A DNA stretch of 48,774 nucleotides from Candidatus Pacearchaeota archaeon. GTDB lineage: Archaea; Nanobdellota; Nanobdellia; Pacearchaeales; GW2011-AR1. This document shows, piece by piece, positions 9,228 to 18,818 of the stretch (the stretch's first letter is position 1; each line of letters opens with the position of its first letter). Location: NCBI GenBank assembly GCA_019662115.1, contig JAIFVW010000001.1, forward strand, positions 1 through 48,774, given 5' to 3'. The translations under genes and the position numbers were made by a program. The notes below the pieces were generated by a model. It made no database searches. It worked only from the letters and a program-made list of their open reading frames with translations, and was not told the origin of the DNA.

Positions 9228-9953
9228 ATGGACATACCAACAGAAATGCAACACCAGGCAATGGGCTATGACCGAGCCGCGACGATGTTTTCCCCAGATG
9301 GACATCTCCTTCAAGTGGAGTATGCGGAAAAAACAGTAAGGCTTGGAAGCTCAAGTATAGGATTAATTTGCAAAGACGGAGTTGTAATTGCTGCTGACAG
9401 AAGAATAAGAGACAAGCTTATTGCACCTGAATCTGCAAACAAGATATTTGAAATTGATGATCATATTGTTGCAACTGCAGCTGGAATACTTTCAGATGCA
9501 AGAATTCTTATTGAGCAGGCGCAGGTTCTTGCACAGCAGAACAGAGTTACTTATGACTCTCCAATAGAACCTATTGCAGCCATAAGACTATTGGCAGACA
9601 AGAAACAAATGTTTACACAATATGGAGGAGCAAGGCCATATGGAGTTGCTATTCTTTTAGGTGGAGTAAATAAAGGACATGCTCATCTTTACACATCTGA
9701 TGTCACAGGGAACTATTTTGCTTACAAGGCTAACGCTATCGGAGAGAATGACGAGAAGATAAAGGAGATACTGAGAAAGGATTATTCTGAAGACATGACA
9801 ATCGATGAAGGAATAAAATTTGCAATGAAGATATTCAAGGAAATTCTAGGAAAGAACTTCGATCTAAGCAGGTTCGACATCGGATACATAAAGAAGGCTG
9901 ATGAGAAAATGGTTAGATTGCACGGCGAAGAGCTGAAGAAGTACGCAAAGTAA
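9228..9953 (+). CDS. psmA: Proteasome subunit alpha
   Basis: YDRAATMFSPDGHLLQVEYAEKTVRLGSSSIGLICKDGVVIAADRRI. Confidence 0.96.
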   Translation: MDIPTEMQHQAMGYDRAATMFSPDGHLLQVEYAEKTVRLGSSSIGLICKDGVVIAADRRIRDKLIAPESANKIFEIDDHIVATAAGILSDARILIEQAQVLAQQNRVTYDSPIEPIAAIRLLADKKQMFTQYGGARPYGVAILLGGVNKGHAHLYTSDVTGNYFAYKANAIGENDEKIKEILRKDYSEDMTIDEGIKFAMKIFKEILGKNFDLSRFDIGYIKKADEKMVRLHGEELKKYAK

Positions 9954-9998
9954 TTTTACTCTCTAAATATTTATAAACGGTTTCTTATTCGATTCATT

Positions 9999-10286
9999 AT
10001 GCCAGAACAAAGATTATACAGTGTACAGGATCTAGTAAAAGATCTTATTGATTATGTGAGTTCCCAAAGGAAAAATGTGGATCCAATTGGAAGGCTTGAT
10101 ATCTATGGCAGGCCATATTATGATAATCTGATAAGCTCCCTTCAAGAGAATAAAGATAAATTGGGAATAAGCAGCATTGAAGCAATGAGCAATTATACTT
10201 GTGTTGTTTTCAAAGATGGGTTAAGGCCATTTGATATTGATTTAGAAGGAATTTCTAGAATATGGAATATTTCTGCTAAAAATTAA
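9999..10286 (+). CDS. Hypothetical protein
   Basis: 95-aa ORF co-directional with psmA, preceded by an AT-rich element (atttataaac). Confidence 0.65.
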   Translation: MPEQRLYSVQDLVKDLIDYVSSQRKNVDPIGRLDIYGRPYYDNLISSLQENKDKLGISSIEAMSNYTCVVFKDGLRPFDIDLEGISRIWNISAKN

Positions 10287-10810
10287 GCAGCATTCAAAAG
10301 TTTTCTGAATATTATTGACATTACAATCATAAGGATGAAGAAAGCCCAGAACCATGATAGAAATCCGAATATCTTTATGCTGGCTCCTGCAAAATAATCA
10401 TTGAACCATCTGAATAATAATATCATAGGCATTGCAGTATACATCGAAGGCTTCATCGTTATGTCCATAGTTTTTGGAAGAAACTCAAGGCTCTTCTTCT
10501 GAAGCTCCATGAGCTTTTCAGGATGCTCCCTGTATTTTTTCATCTCTTCCTGAAGAATTTTCTGCTCCTGCTTTATTCTTCTAAGCTCGGACTGATCTGT
10601 AGTATATTTTTGTATAAGAGTTATCACCAACATTACAATTGCAGCAATAAGAATCAATCCGATAGGAATACTATATTCTAGAAGTTTTCCTGCAGTTGGG
10701 TCAAGAACAAGATGGACAGTCTCTTTTATTATCGGAAATGTATTCCAGAATAAGGCAACAGAAATGCTGATAAGCATGACAATAAGCATAATTCTCATCC
10801 CTTTATTCAT
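10283..10810 (-). CDS. DUF106 / EMC3-like (Oxa1 superfamily) membrane insertase
   Basis: Three hydrophobic helices with a coiled coil (DQSELRRIKQEQKILQEEMKKYREHPEKLMELQKKSLEF); located after SecY. Confidence 0.85.
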   Translation of the reverse strand: MNKGMRIMLIVMLISISVALFWNTFPIIKETVHLVLDPTAGKLLEYSIPIGLILIAAIVMLVITLIQKYTTDQSELRRIKQEQKILQEEMKKYREHPEKLMELQKKSLEFLPKTMDITMKPSMYTAMPMILLFRWFNDYFAGASIKIFGFLSWFWAFFILMIVMSIIFRKLLNAA

Positions 10811-10841
10811 TATACATTGTACTAAGGAGTGTTTTTAAATA

Positions 10842-12233
10842 TTAACCTGCCATGCCACGAAGAGCCGGATGCATGTCAAGAGCGTGCTGCTGTGCAATGT
10901 TTTGATACAGCTGATATATTATTGTGACTGCAAGAAGAATTGCCGTTCCTGATGTAAGCGCTCCAAGTGTATCAGCAAGAGAGGCTAATAGTCCAATTGC
11001 AAGACCACCCATAATTGTAAGAGGCATGATATATCTCTTCAATATTGATTCCAAAACTCTCTGATCTTTTCTGAATCCAGGGATCTGTAATCCAGAGCCA
11101 AGAATATTCTTTGCCTGGCTTGATTCATCCATTCCTGAAGTCTTTACCCAGAATACTGCAAACACTGCAGAGAATAACATATAGAAAATAAGATGGGTTA
11201 TTGCCTGCAATACTTGAGAGCCCTGAAGACTTCCTTTAATTAGCGCCTGGGCGAGGTTAGAGCTTCCGAGCCAGTATGCAAGTCCCGAGACAGGCACTCC
11301 CTGAGAGAAGCTTCCTAGGAACGTTGCATGTCCAAGCCAGGTCTGAAGAAGACCTCCAAAGAGCTGAAGATTCGCAACAAGTGCGGCGGTAAGTATGACT
11401 GGAAGGTTAGATGCATAGAAGAACTGCAGAGGCCATTTGACTGCATACCCTCTTACTTTCTCATATGAAAGAGGAATCTCAACTTTAAGGCTTTGTGCCC
11501 ATACTACTGCAACGAAGATGATTGCAGTTACAAGAATTGTCACGACGGCAACTGTTGCCTGTGCAGGATCTCCATTGATGATTGACTGAAGAATGATAAG
11601 CAAATTACCTGCACAAGGTGTTCCTGAAAAGTCAGCAAGACAGTTCTCTCCTGTTGGACCTAAGAACTGTATAAGGCCTGCAACAAGTCTCCATGCAACT
11701 CCAGCGACGATGAATAATGAAACTCCAGAGCCAAATCCCCATTTGGTAGTCACTTCGTCCATCAATACAATTGCAACTCCTCCGAGAATTAATTGAAGAA
11801 TTACAATTCCTGTGAATCCAGGATTTGCCTGCAATCCTCCCATAAGAACATAGACCATTGCCTCGAATACTATGAAGAAGACTACTCCAAGCTTTTGAAG
11901 TCCCTGGAAATATCTTTTTCCCTCTTCTGTCTTCGTATCAATATTCATTATACCTGAACCTACAAGAAGCTGAAGGATAATGGAAGCCATAACAATAGGA
12001 CCTATACCAAGGCTGATGACGCTTCCAAAGTCTGTTCCAAGAATTATAGCAAGATATTCAAATCTATCAAGAGAATTTTTTGCAAGGCCATATAATGGTA
12101 TATTTGCAAGGACGAAAAAAGCAGCAAGAATAATTAGAGTCCACTTCAGTTTAACATTAAAGCTGAGTTTCTTTTCGCTAGGCTTCCTGACTTCAGGAAG
12201 ATTGTAAACAATAGGTCGTATGTCAGGCACCAT
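10842..12233 (-). CDS. secY: Preprotein translocase subunit SecY
   Basis: 463 aa, ~10 TM; LGIGPIVMASIILQLLVGSGI, VRGYAVKWPLQFFYASNLPVILTAAL. Confidence 0.97.
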   Translation of the reverse strand: MVPDIRPIVYNLPEVRKPSEKKLSFNVKLKWTLIILAAFFVLANIPLYGLAKNSLDRFEYLAIILGTDFGSVISLGIGPIVMASIILQLLVGSGIMNIDTKTEEGKRYFQGLQKLGVVFFIVFEAMVYVLMGGLQANPGFTGIVILQLILGGVAIVLMDEVTTKWGFGSGVSLFIVAGVAWRLVAGLIQFLGPTGENCLADFSGTPCAGNLLIILQSIINGDPAQATVAVVTILVTAIIFVAVVWAQSLKVEIPLSYEKVRGYAVKWPLQFFYASNLPVILTAALVANLQLFGGLLQTWLGHATFLGSFSQGVPVSGLAYWLGSSNLAQALIKGSLQGSQVLQAITHLIFYMLFSAVFAVFWVKTSGMDESSQAKNILGSGLQIPGFRKDQRVLESILKRYIMPLTIMGGLAIGLLASLADTLGALTSGTAILLAVTIIYQLYQNIAQQHALDMHPALRGMAG

Positions 12234-12268
12234 TATTCTTGTACAGAAAACGAGTTTTTAAAGATTGT

Positions 12269-12712
12269 CTATTGCTTGATGATAATTTCCCCGCCGGCTT
12301 TCTTGACTTTTTCAATTGCGGATTTTGATGCTGCGTCTGCTGTAATTACAAGCTTCTGATGAACATTTCCCTCTCCAAGAACCTTGTATCCCTTCAGGTT
12401 TATCTCAAATACTCCCTTGACTTCTTTTGCAAACCCTTTCTTCATCAGTGAAGGTATATGACGTGAAATTGCCTCAAGATTCATCGCTTCTAGCTTCGGA
12501 GCAATTGTTCCCCTTCGCAGAGCTTTATCCCTTTTGAAGTATCTCTCGTCCATATTAAGAATGAGAGTTTTCTTTGCGTCTCCTCTCTTTCCAGTTCCAG
12601 CCATTCCTTTTCCTCCCTGATGTCCAGAACCTCTAGCTTTCTTCTTGAAACCTCTACCATGAGTGTGACTTCCTCTATACCGTGATGCCTTCTTCCTTCT
12701 TTTTACTCTCAT
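12269..12712 (-). CDS. rpl15: Ribosomal protein uL15
   Basis: RYRGSHTHGRGFKKKARGSGHQGGKGMAGTGKRGDAKK. Confidence 0.95.
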   Translation of the reverse strand: MRVKRRKKASRYRGSHTHGRGFKKKARGSGHQGGKGMAGTGKRGDAKKTLILNMDERYFKRDKALRRGTIAPKLEAMNLEAISRHIPSLMKKGFAKEVKGVFEINLKGYKVLGEGNVHQKLVITADAASKSAIEKVKKAGGEIIIKQ

Positions 12713-13074
12713 ATTGCTTTTCCTCCCATTAATTTCAAAATGAATTGTTTATCTTCACGTGAAGGAATATATTCTGTAAGTCGTGAAGTCTCTATTCCTA
12801 TTGGCCAGCATGGTCCGTCTTCTCCTTCGGATTCCCATACTTCTTTCAAGGTTGTATTGTTTGTTCGTGCGCAATATATTTCTATTTCGCTCTGCTCTGA
12901 GAAACGGGCAAAGACATGACCTTCTGGCTTTTCCATCCTAAGAAATAAATGAGTAGTTGCTGGATGCTTTCCAATATATACTGCAGGCTGTGTTTTTCCA
13001 CTCGACAAATATTCTCTACCCGGAACATATAATGGATACACTCTTCCAACCTCTGGCTTTATTTCTCCAGCCAT
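12709..13074 (-). CDS. Uncharacterised protein inserted between uL30 and uL15
   Basis: 121-aa ORF with 1-4 nt overlaps to both neighbours; no recognised family. Confidence 0.8.
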   Translation of the reverse strand: MAGEIKPEVGRVYPLYVPGREYLSSGKTQPAVYIGKHPATTHLFLRMEKPEGHVFARFSEQSEIEIYCARTNNTTLKEVWESEGEDGPCWPIGIETSRLTEYIPSREDKQFILKLMGGKAI

Positions 13075-13484
13075 TATAACATCCTCCTTACTAGATCATT
13101 TATTGATTCTTTATTATCTCCAAGAACTCCCTTCTTTATAGGGTAGTGAGCCTTTGAATTTATTCCGCCTCTAGGAGGGTGCAACCTGAAGAAAGGCTTT
13201 ATCCCAAGATCTGCAAGGTTCTTCTTTGCAAGATGCTCAATAACTTCAGGAACATTGATCTTTTTGGTAGAGACCGCTCTTTTGGCAAGAAGGTCATGCA
13301 GCGTTTCCTTTGATATAGTTCCGTATGCAACGAAGTTTCTTACTTTCTGCAGAATCTTTTTTGCCTCTGGAGACTCATTCATGAGCACGGCAGAATATTT
13401 CCTTCTCAGCCTTAATCTGAATAGTGTTTCCTGCACATCGCTTGGCACTTCAACTAATCCTGATATTCTTATTACTATAATCAT
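13074..13484 (-). CDS. rpl30: Ribosomal protein uL30
   Basis: IIVIRISGLVEVPSDVQETLFRLRLRRKYSAVLM, FFRLHPPRGGINSKAHYPIKKG. Confidence 0.95.
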   Translation of the reverse strand: MIIVIRISGLVEVPSDVQETLFRLRLRRKYSAVLMNESPEAKKILQKVRNFVAYGTISKETLHDLLAKRAVSTKKINVPEVIEHLAKKNLADLGIKPFFRLHPPRGGINSKAHYPIKKGVLGDNKESINDLVRRML

Positions 13485-14278
13485 CTCATTGTATTGGTTT
13501 TAGCCAACGCCTCCATGCATGCTTTTGCGACATTGAATGTTGTTCTTGTCTGTCCCCTTGTGACTCCATAGACATCCTTTATCCCTGCCAGCCTAAGTAT
13601 CTTCTTCGCCTCGTCTCCAACGACAAGTCCTGTTCCTCTTGGAGCTGGAATTAATTTCATCCTGACGCTTCCGCATTTTCCTTCTACAACAAAAGGAACT
13701 GTATGAGCATCTGTATTGCCTGCTTCCTTTGTTTCATATCCCCTCTTGACCTTGATAAGATTCAATCTTGCCTGGCGGAATGCCTTTTCCCTTGAAGGAA
13801 GAGTTTCTTTTGCCCTTCCTGTTCCTACACCAACATGGCCGTTCCTGTCTCCTACGACTGCCATACATGAGAATGTGACTACGTTTCCCTCTTTAGTTTT
13901 CTTCTGAGTCTGCCTCCAGGCTCTTCTCTTTCCTCCTCCGAATTTTCCTTTTGCCTGGCCGATTAATAGAAGATCTGTTTCAACACGAAGAAGAGCGTCA
14001 ATGATTTCAGGCTCCAAGATTTTCTTTCCTGAAGCAAGCACCTCGTCAAAGCTCTTGAATTTTCCTGACTTCACCATCTTTCCGAGGGCAGTCTTTGGAA
14101 TCCATTTGTCGACAGTCATTCGCTGATTTTCCCTCTGTCTTTCCTCTGCAGAAAGCTCCTCTACTCTTATTTCAGGAACTATTTCCGTGACAGCTGCATC
14201 CTGCTCAAGCTTTTCAACTTCTTCAGGAACTGCTTCAATCAGTTCTTTTGGTTCATTCTTTGTTTCTTTCTGTGCCAT
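13481..14278 (-). CDS. rps5: Ribosomal protein uS5 with N-terminal extension
   Basis: GGGKRRAWRQTQKKTKEGN, VVGDRNGHVGVGTGRAKETLPSREKAFRQA, APRGTGLVVGDEAKKILRLAGIKDVYGVTRGQTRT. Confidence 0.95.
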   Translation of the reverse strand: MAQKETKNEPKELIEAVPEEVEKLEQDAAVTEIVPEIRVEELSAEERQRENQRMTVDKWIPKTALGKMVKSGKFKSFDEVLASGKKILEPEIIDALLRVETDLLLIGQAKGKFGGGKRRAWRQTQKKTKEGNVVTFSCMAVVGDRNGHVGVGTGRAKETLPSREKAFRQARLNLIKVKRGYETKEAGNTDAHTVPFVVEGKCGSVRMKLIPAPRGTGLVVGDEAKKILRLAGIKDVYGVTRGQTRTTFNVAKACMEALAKTNTMR

Positions 14279-14769
14279 TATTTCTTCTCCTTAGGATGCA
14301 ATGAATGCTTGACTGACTCAAAAACTTTTGAAAGCTTTGCGTTGCCTTTGAGCATTTCATGAGAGGGCAATGCTGCAGGATCATGAGGCACATTTAGGCC
14401 TCCATCAACAGCTCCCTGAAGAACCGCATACAGCCTTGATTTATGAACGTTTCTGTTCATTCCTATATCCAAGACTGCTTCTTTCGCCTTGCTCTTCACC
14501 ATGTTTGCAAGAAGCAACCCTGTAAGATATGCTGCAGGAAGACTCTTAAGGCTTCCTTGAAGTTCCTTTGGCCATCCATGAGTAAGAAGAGAGTGAGATG
14601 TAATTCCGACGATAATTTTATCCTGGGCTCCATCTGTCTCTACAATCTGAGCGATTATTGCGCGATTTGTCTTTCTGACTACAAGCCTTGGCTTTTCAGA
14701 TTTGAGCAGGGCTAGTCTTGCCTTATAATCTGTTTTTCCTTCCTGTCTTCTTCTTCGTATTGTCTTCAT
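14278..14769 (-). CDS. rpl18: Ribosomal protein uL18
   Basis: RRRRQEGKTDYKARLALLKSEKPRLVVRKTNRAIIAQIV. Confidence 0.95.
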   Translation of the reverse strand: MKTIRRRRQEGKTDYKARLALLKSEKPRLVVRKTNRAIIAQIVETDGAQDKIIVGITSHSLLTHGWPKELQGSLKSLPAAYLTGLLLANMVKSKAKEAVLDIGMNRNVHKSRLYAVLQGAVDGGLNVPHDPAALPSHEMLKGNAKLSKVFESVKHSLHPKEKK

Positions 14770-15167
14770 ATTGTTTCCATCCTTTCCTTCATGTGTGCAA
14801 GATCCCTAAATGCTCTTGCACGTATTTCCTTCCTTAATATATAGTATTTGTCCAATGGTAGTTTGCCTTTTGCCTTTGCCTGAGCTAGATAACCTCTCAG
14901 CTTTCTTGTGAGCTTTACATATTCCTGCTTTCTTGCTCCAGGGCGCCTTCTGACTTTTCCTAATCCACGACGGGATTTTCTTTTTACTACAGCCCTTCTT
15001 CCTTTTATTGGCCTGATTGTGATTGCCTTGCTTGCTATTAAATCCCTGATGTCTTGCTTTGTAATTGCTTCTTTTATCTCATCAAGCCTTCCTATGTTGA
15101 ATGTAACTCTTGACTCCCCTACATTCATTGTTCTTGCTGTAAGAGCCTTTTTCTTTTGTAGGTTCAT
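14766..15167 (-). CDS. rpl19e: Ribosomal protein eL19
   Basis: ITKQDIRDLIASKAITIRPIKGRR, RRPGARKQEYVKLTRKLR. Confidence 0.95.
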   Translation of the reverse strand: MNLQKKKALTARTMNVGESRVTFNIGRLDEIKEAITKQDIRDLIASKAITIRPIKGRRAVVKRKSRRGLGKVRRRPGARKQEYVKLTRKLRGYLAQAKAKGKLPLDKYYILRKEIRARAFRDLAHMKERMETI

Positions 15168-15511
15168 TTTTTGCCTCCAATATTAGATATTGGGATTTTC
15201 ATTTCTTCTGCTTTCTTTATTATCATAAGTTTCTTTCTTGCTCCGACTCTTGCAATAATTATAATTGAATCTTTTCCAAGATTTTTCATTTCATCTAGGT
15301 TGTGCACTAACACTGGCTTCTTCCCCTGGATTGTTCCTGCAGTAGCTCTTGGAGTTCCGTATCCTATAATAGGGATTGCAGGATATCCTCTCCTTCTTCT
15401 TCTTATCTTGCTGTGAATTCCCTTTGCCCTTCTCCATACTCTTCCTTTCTTTCGCTTCTTGCCTAGCTTAAGGAATCTATTACTGTCTGTTCTTACAAAT
15501 CGCTTTGACAT
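15164..15511 (-). CDS. rpl32e: Ribosomal protein eL32
   Basis: FVRTDSNRFLKLGKKRKKGRVWRRAKGIHSKIRRRRRGYPAIPIIGYGTPR. Confidence 0.95.
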   Translation of the reverse strand: MSKRFVRTDSNRFLKLGKKRKKGRVWRRAKGIHSKIRRRRRGYPAIPIIGYGTPRATAGTIQGKKPVLVHNLDEMKNLGKDSIIIIARVGARKKLMIIKKAEEMKIPISNIGGKK

Positions 15512-16053
15512 TATACATTCCTCCCCGGCTTATCGGTAATGTAAATTCCATCCTGGAAAACTCTTCTGTCCCTGTTCCTTACTTTTGTCGCCTTCTCTAT
15601 ATTGGCTGCTGTCTGTCCTGCCTTTTCTCTCTCAGATGAAGTTACTGTAATTACCTGTCCTTTCACATCGACATTAACATTGTCTACTATCTCTGCAATT
15701 CTAGGCTTCTTCTCTCCTAGGAAATTGTTGATAAGAAGCTTTTTCCCTTCAATCTTAAGAGTCATAGGGAAATGTACATTCGCTGCCTGCAATGTGTAGA
15801 CAAACGGCTCGTGAAGCCCTGCAATCATGTTCCTTACGTGAGCCATGTAAGACCTTATGACCTTGATGTGATTCTTGTTTGCATCATCACATTCGAAAAC
15901 AAGATGATTCTCCTCTACTTTTGCCCTTATCGATGATACATCTATTGATTTTGAGATCTCCTGGTTTCCCTTCTTTATGACTATCTTTCTTCCCTTCACT
16001 TCACATTCAACTTCTGCTGGCAAGGGTACTTTTTCTGAAAATTTTTCTCTCAT
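15511..16053 (-). CDS. rpl6: Ribosomal protein uL6
   Basis: RSYMAHVRNMIAGLHEPFVYTLQ, VFQDGIYITDK. Confidence 0.94.
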   Translation of the reverse strand: MREKFSEKVPLPAEVECEVKGRKIVIKKGNQEISKSIDVSSIRAKVEENHLVFECDDANKNHIKVIRSYMAHVRNMIAGLHEPFVYTLQAANVHFPMTLKIEGKKLLINNFLGEKKPRIAEIVDNVNVDVKGQVITVTSSEREKAGQTAANIEKATKVRNRDRRVFQDGIYITDKPGRNV

Positions 16054-16427
16054 TAGTAGAAATAAGCAATTAAGCTTCCTCCCAAATTCTTTTGCTGAGC
16101 GGTCTGATGAGTCATCAATCCTTGTGAGGTTGAGACAATGATTATTCCAAGATCTTTTGCAGGAAGATATCTCTTGACGTATTCTTCAAAGTTATCTACT
16201 GTAACCATATACTTAGGCTTGATTGCCCTGCATCCGTTAAGCCTTCCTACTTCAACAATCAATACTCCATTCTCAAGCTTGTAGGCCTTTACATATTCTC
16301 TAAGCTTTGCAAGAGCTAGGACTGAGAGCAACATTCGTGAATGGTGCTTAAGATGAACAGAGTGCTTTCCAGCTCTGACTGCATTCATTATCTGATTCAA
16401 TCCGTCTGATACTATATCTTGACTCAT
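16053..16427 (-). CDS. rps8: Ribosomal protein uS8
   Basis: MSQDIVSDGLNQIMNAVRAGKH, DLGIIIVSTSQGLMTHQTAQQKNLGGSLIAYFY; internal ATG 16427 preferred over the track start. Confidence 0.94.
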   Translation of the reverse strand: MSQDIVSDGLNQIMNAVRAGKHSVHLKHHSRMLLSVLALAKLREYVKAYKLENGVLIVEVGRLNGCRAIKPKYMVTVDNFEEYVKRYLPAKDLGIIIVSTSQGLMTHQTAQQKNLGGSLIAYFY

Positions 16428-16428
16428 T

Positions 16429-16659
16429 TTAGCTGTATTTGTGGAAGCCGATCTCTTCAGCAATTTCCCTGAAGCACTGTCGGCATAAGTTTAGATTATA
16501 TTGTTTGAGGTGAGCGCCAAATCTTCCGCATCGCTCGCATTTCTTTGCTGCGATTCCAAATTTCCTGTCTTTTGGCTTGTTATGGCGAATGAACTTCTGC
16601 ATGACTGCAGGCTTGCTTCTTAATTGCTTCAATATCTTGTTCCAGTCGCTTGCTGTCAT
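16429..16659 (-). CDS. rps14: Ribosomal protein uS14 (zinc-binding type)
   Basis: CERCGRFGAHLKQYNLNLCRQCFREIAEEIGFHKYS. Confidence 0.95.
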   Translation of the reverse strand: MTASDWNKILKQLRSKPAVMQKFIRHNKPKDRKFGIAAKKCERCGRFGAHLKQYNLNLCRQCFREIAEEIGFHKYS

Positions 16660-17186
16660 GTGAATTCCGTCTTGAAATGAGCCTCCATAAATTTGATTAT
16701 CTCTTCCTGTGAAATGTGCTGTCTCTTCGGTATTGTTCCCTGCTTTATCTTCTTTCTCTTTACACGCAATCCTGGTCTAGCAAAAACAACCGTAATATTC
16801 ATTCCTCTTATTCCTATATCTCTATGATATTCCATTCCGGGAATTTCAATATATTCGCTTATTCCGAATGAAAAATGATTTTCAGATATCTGTTTCTTCT
16901 TTATCTGATTGTCAACAGCTCCAAGCAATCTTCTAAGAAGATCAATGGCTTCCTTTCCCCTTATTGTTACTCTGGCTCCAACTTCAAGACCTGGACTGAC
17001 ATCAAAATCAGGAATTCTTTTTTGAGAAACAAGAATCTGTGGCTTCATCGCAGAGATTACCTGAAGCAATCGCACTCCTCTCTTCAGACTGTCTTCTGTG
17101 CCTCCGACGCTTAATACTATCTTTTCAATAAATGCTTCTTTCATCCCATGAGGTGTTTGTTCTTTCATTTCAGTTTTAGCTTTCAT
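16656..17186 (-). CDS. rpl5: Ribosomal protein uL5
   Basis: EKIVLSVGGTEDSLKRGVRLLQVISAMKPQILVSQKRIPDF, GVDxx-like FGISEYIEIPGMEYHRDIGIRGMNITVVFARPG. Confidence 0.94.
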   Translation of the reverse strand: MKAKTEMKEQTPHGMKEAFIEKIVLSVGGTEDSLKRGVRLLQVISAMKPQILVSQKRIPDFDVSPGLEVGARVTIRGKEAIDLLRRLLGAVDNQIKKKQISENHFSFGISEYIEIPGMEYHRDIGIRGMNITVVFARPGLRVKRKKIKQGTIPKRQHISQEEIIKFMEAHFKTEFT

Positions 17187-17473
17187 AGTTCTGATCCTAC
17201 GGGGAAGGATCCTCCAATCTTGATTATTTTTGCAGCTATGCCATCCACTTCTTTCTGTACATGCTCTATAAATGGAATATATTTGTCTGGCAACTCTGAA
17301 TCCATAAATGCTCTTCCTACATTGATAGCATTTCTATAATGATATACTGCTGCTTCTGTGTGTTCATTATTTTTTGAATCTGCCATATTGGTGTCTCCTG
17401 CCTTCACATATATTTCCATCGTCCTGATAGTTCTTCCAAAGCTTATCAAATTATAACTGGCATCTAGGCTCAT
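17183..17473 (-). CDS. Uncharacterised protein inserted between eS4 and uL5
   Basis: 96-aa ORF with 4-nt overlaps to both neighbours. Confidence 0.78.
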   Translation of the reverse strand: MSLDASYNLISFGRTIRTMEIYVKAGDTNMADSKNNEHTEAAVYHYRNAINVGRAFMDSELPDKYIPFIEHVQKEVDGIAAKIIKIGGSFPVGSEL

Positions 17474-18087
17474 AGTACTGCCATCCTATTCTGTTCAAGC
17501 TCTGCAACAGAATCATCAAATTTGATTGAAACAACATGATCTTTGACACCCTCGATTTTTCCTTTCATTCCCTTATATCTTCCAGAGAATACAAAAGCAG
17601 ACTTTCCTTTCTCCAGAGAGACATGCTTCTTTATTTTTCCTGCGAAATCAATATAGAATGAGTCTCCAACTTTTACATTTCCTGGGGAAATAAGTGTTGA
17701 TCCGTCGTGAAGATGAAGCTGGACCTTTCCCTTGCTTACAAGTTTCTTCCCAACTACCTTGCATAACCTCTCATGAGACTTTGTCTCCTCGAATGCGAAT
17801 TTTCCTGTTGTAAGAAGAGTAAGCTGATAGCTCTTTCCTGCCTCGAATATATGGAATAGCTTTATGCTTTCCCTGTAATCATATACTGTCCTTCCGTTTA
17901 TCTTAAGCAACTTCTCTTTTATCATCTCTCGAACTTCCTTTGCAGTTCTTGCAAGCTTAAGCATATCTCGGACTGCAATAACTACAGGAACAGAATTCTG
18001 GACGCTCTCAATAGCTCTTGCTACATATTTTGTTCCCTTTCTTGGGATTGGTAATCTAGTGCTTGTTTCCTGCCTTGTCTGATGCAT
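17470..18087 (-). CDS. rps4e: Ribosomal protein eS4
   Basis: TRLPIPRKGTKYVARA, VVIAVRDMLKLARTAKEVREMIKEKLLKINGRTVYDYRE; ATG 18087 preferred, overlapping the uL24 end. Confidence 0.93.
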   Translation of the reverse strand: MHQTRQETSTRLPIPRKGTKYVARAIESVQNSVPVVIAVRDMLKLARTAKEVREMIKEKLLKINGRTVYDYRESIKLFHIFEAGKSYQLTLLTTGKFAFEETKSHERLCKVVGKKLVSKGKVQLHLHDGSTLISPGNVKVGDSFYIDFAGKIKKHVSLEKGKSAFVFSGRYKGMKGKIEGVKDHVVSIKFDDSVAELEQNRMAVL

Positions 18088-18502
18088 GTTTTGGTTTCTC
18101 CTTTGATTCTTTTTTCTCACTCTTTTGATTATTCGCTTCTGTAATTCTCTTCTTGTCGTCCAATACCAATGTCTCTATAAGAAGAACACTTGGATCAAAG
18201 TAGACGTTGACTTTTGTTCCATCTTTCTTTGTCCTTTGAATTCCTTCAAGGGCAACTCGTGATCTTTTAACGTTGACAGAAGTGACTTTGGCTTTTTTCT
18301 TTCTAAAGCTTCCGCGCATGACAAGCACCTCATCCCCTTTCCTGAGGGGAAGACTTCTCTTGCCATGTTTTTGGCGTAAAAGCTTGGATAGATGAGCGCT
18401 TAAAAACTTATGCCTGATATGAAGAGGAGCGTTATGCCTATACTTTCTCTGCTTCCTTACCTGAGAGCTTGATAACCATGATGTTGAAAATTCTGATTTC
18501 AT
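18056..18502 (-). CDS. rpl24: Ribosomal protein uL24 with charged C-terminal extension
   Basis: RKQRKYRHNAPLHIRHKFLSAHLSKLLRQKHGKRSLPLRKGDEVLVMRGSFRKKKAKV. Confidence 0.94.
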   Translation of the reverse strand: MKSEFSTSWLSSSQVRKQRKYRHNAPLHIRHKFLSAHLSKLLRQKHGKRSLPLRKGDEVLVMRGSFRKKKAKVTSVNVKRSRVALEGIQRTKKDGTKVNVYFDPSVLLIETLVLDDKKRITEANNQKSEKKESKEKPKHASDKAGNKH

Positions 18503-18503
18503 G

Positions 18504-18818
18504 TTAATTGTTACCTTCCAAACGTCCTGCTGCAATTTGAGCTAGAGAAACGATTTCATTTCCACACTTCCTCAGTTGACGGCTCACGAGAGAGATAAGC
18601 TCATCATAATGCGAGGGCAGAGGTTGACTCATGAAGTCTACTATAAGTTCCCTTAGATCATCATAGCGCAATAGTTCCTTGCCAGGAAGATCAACGTCCG
18701 CGTTCATCCGCATTCTATATTCTCGTATTTTACTATCTTGCTTTTCAAGCGCGGCCATTATATTTGCAAAAGCGCTATAATTTCTACTCATTTGGGGATA
18801 TTCCTTTTCAGTTTTCAT
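18504..18818 (-). CDS. Uncharacterised protein inserted between uL14 and uL24
   Basis: 104-aa ORF, 4-nt overlap with the upstream ORF; likely helical. Confidence 0.78.
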   Translation of the reverse strand: MKTEKEYPQMSRNYSAFANIMAALEKQDSKIREYRMRMNADVDLPGKELLRYDDLRELIVDFMSQPLPSHYDELISLVSRQLRKCGNEIVSLAQIAAGRLEGNN

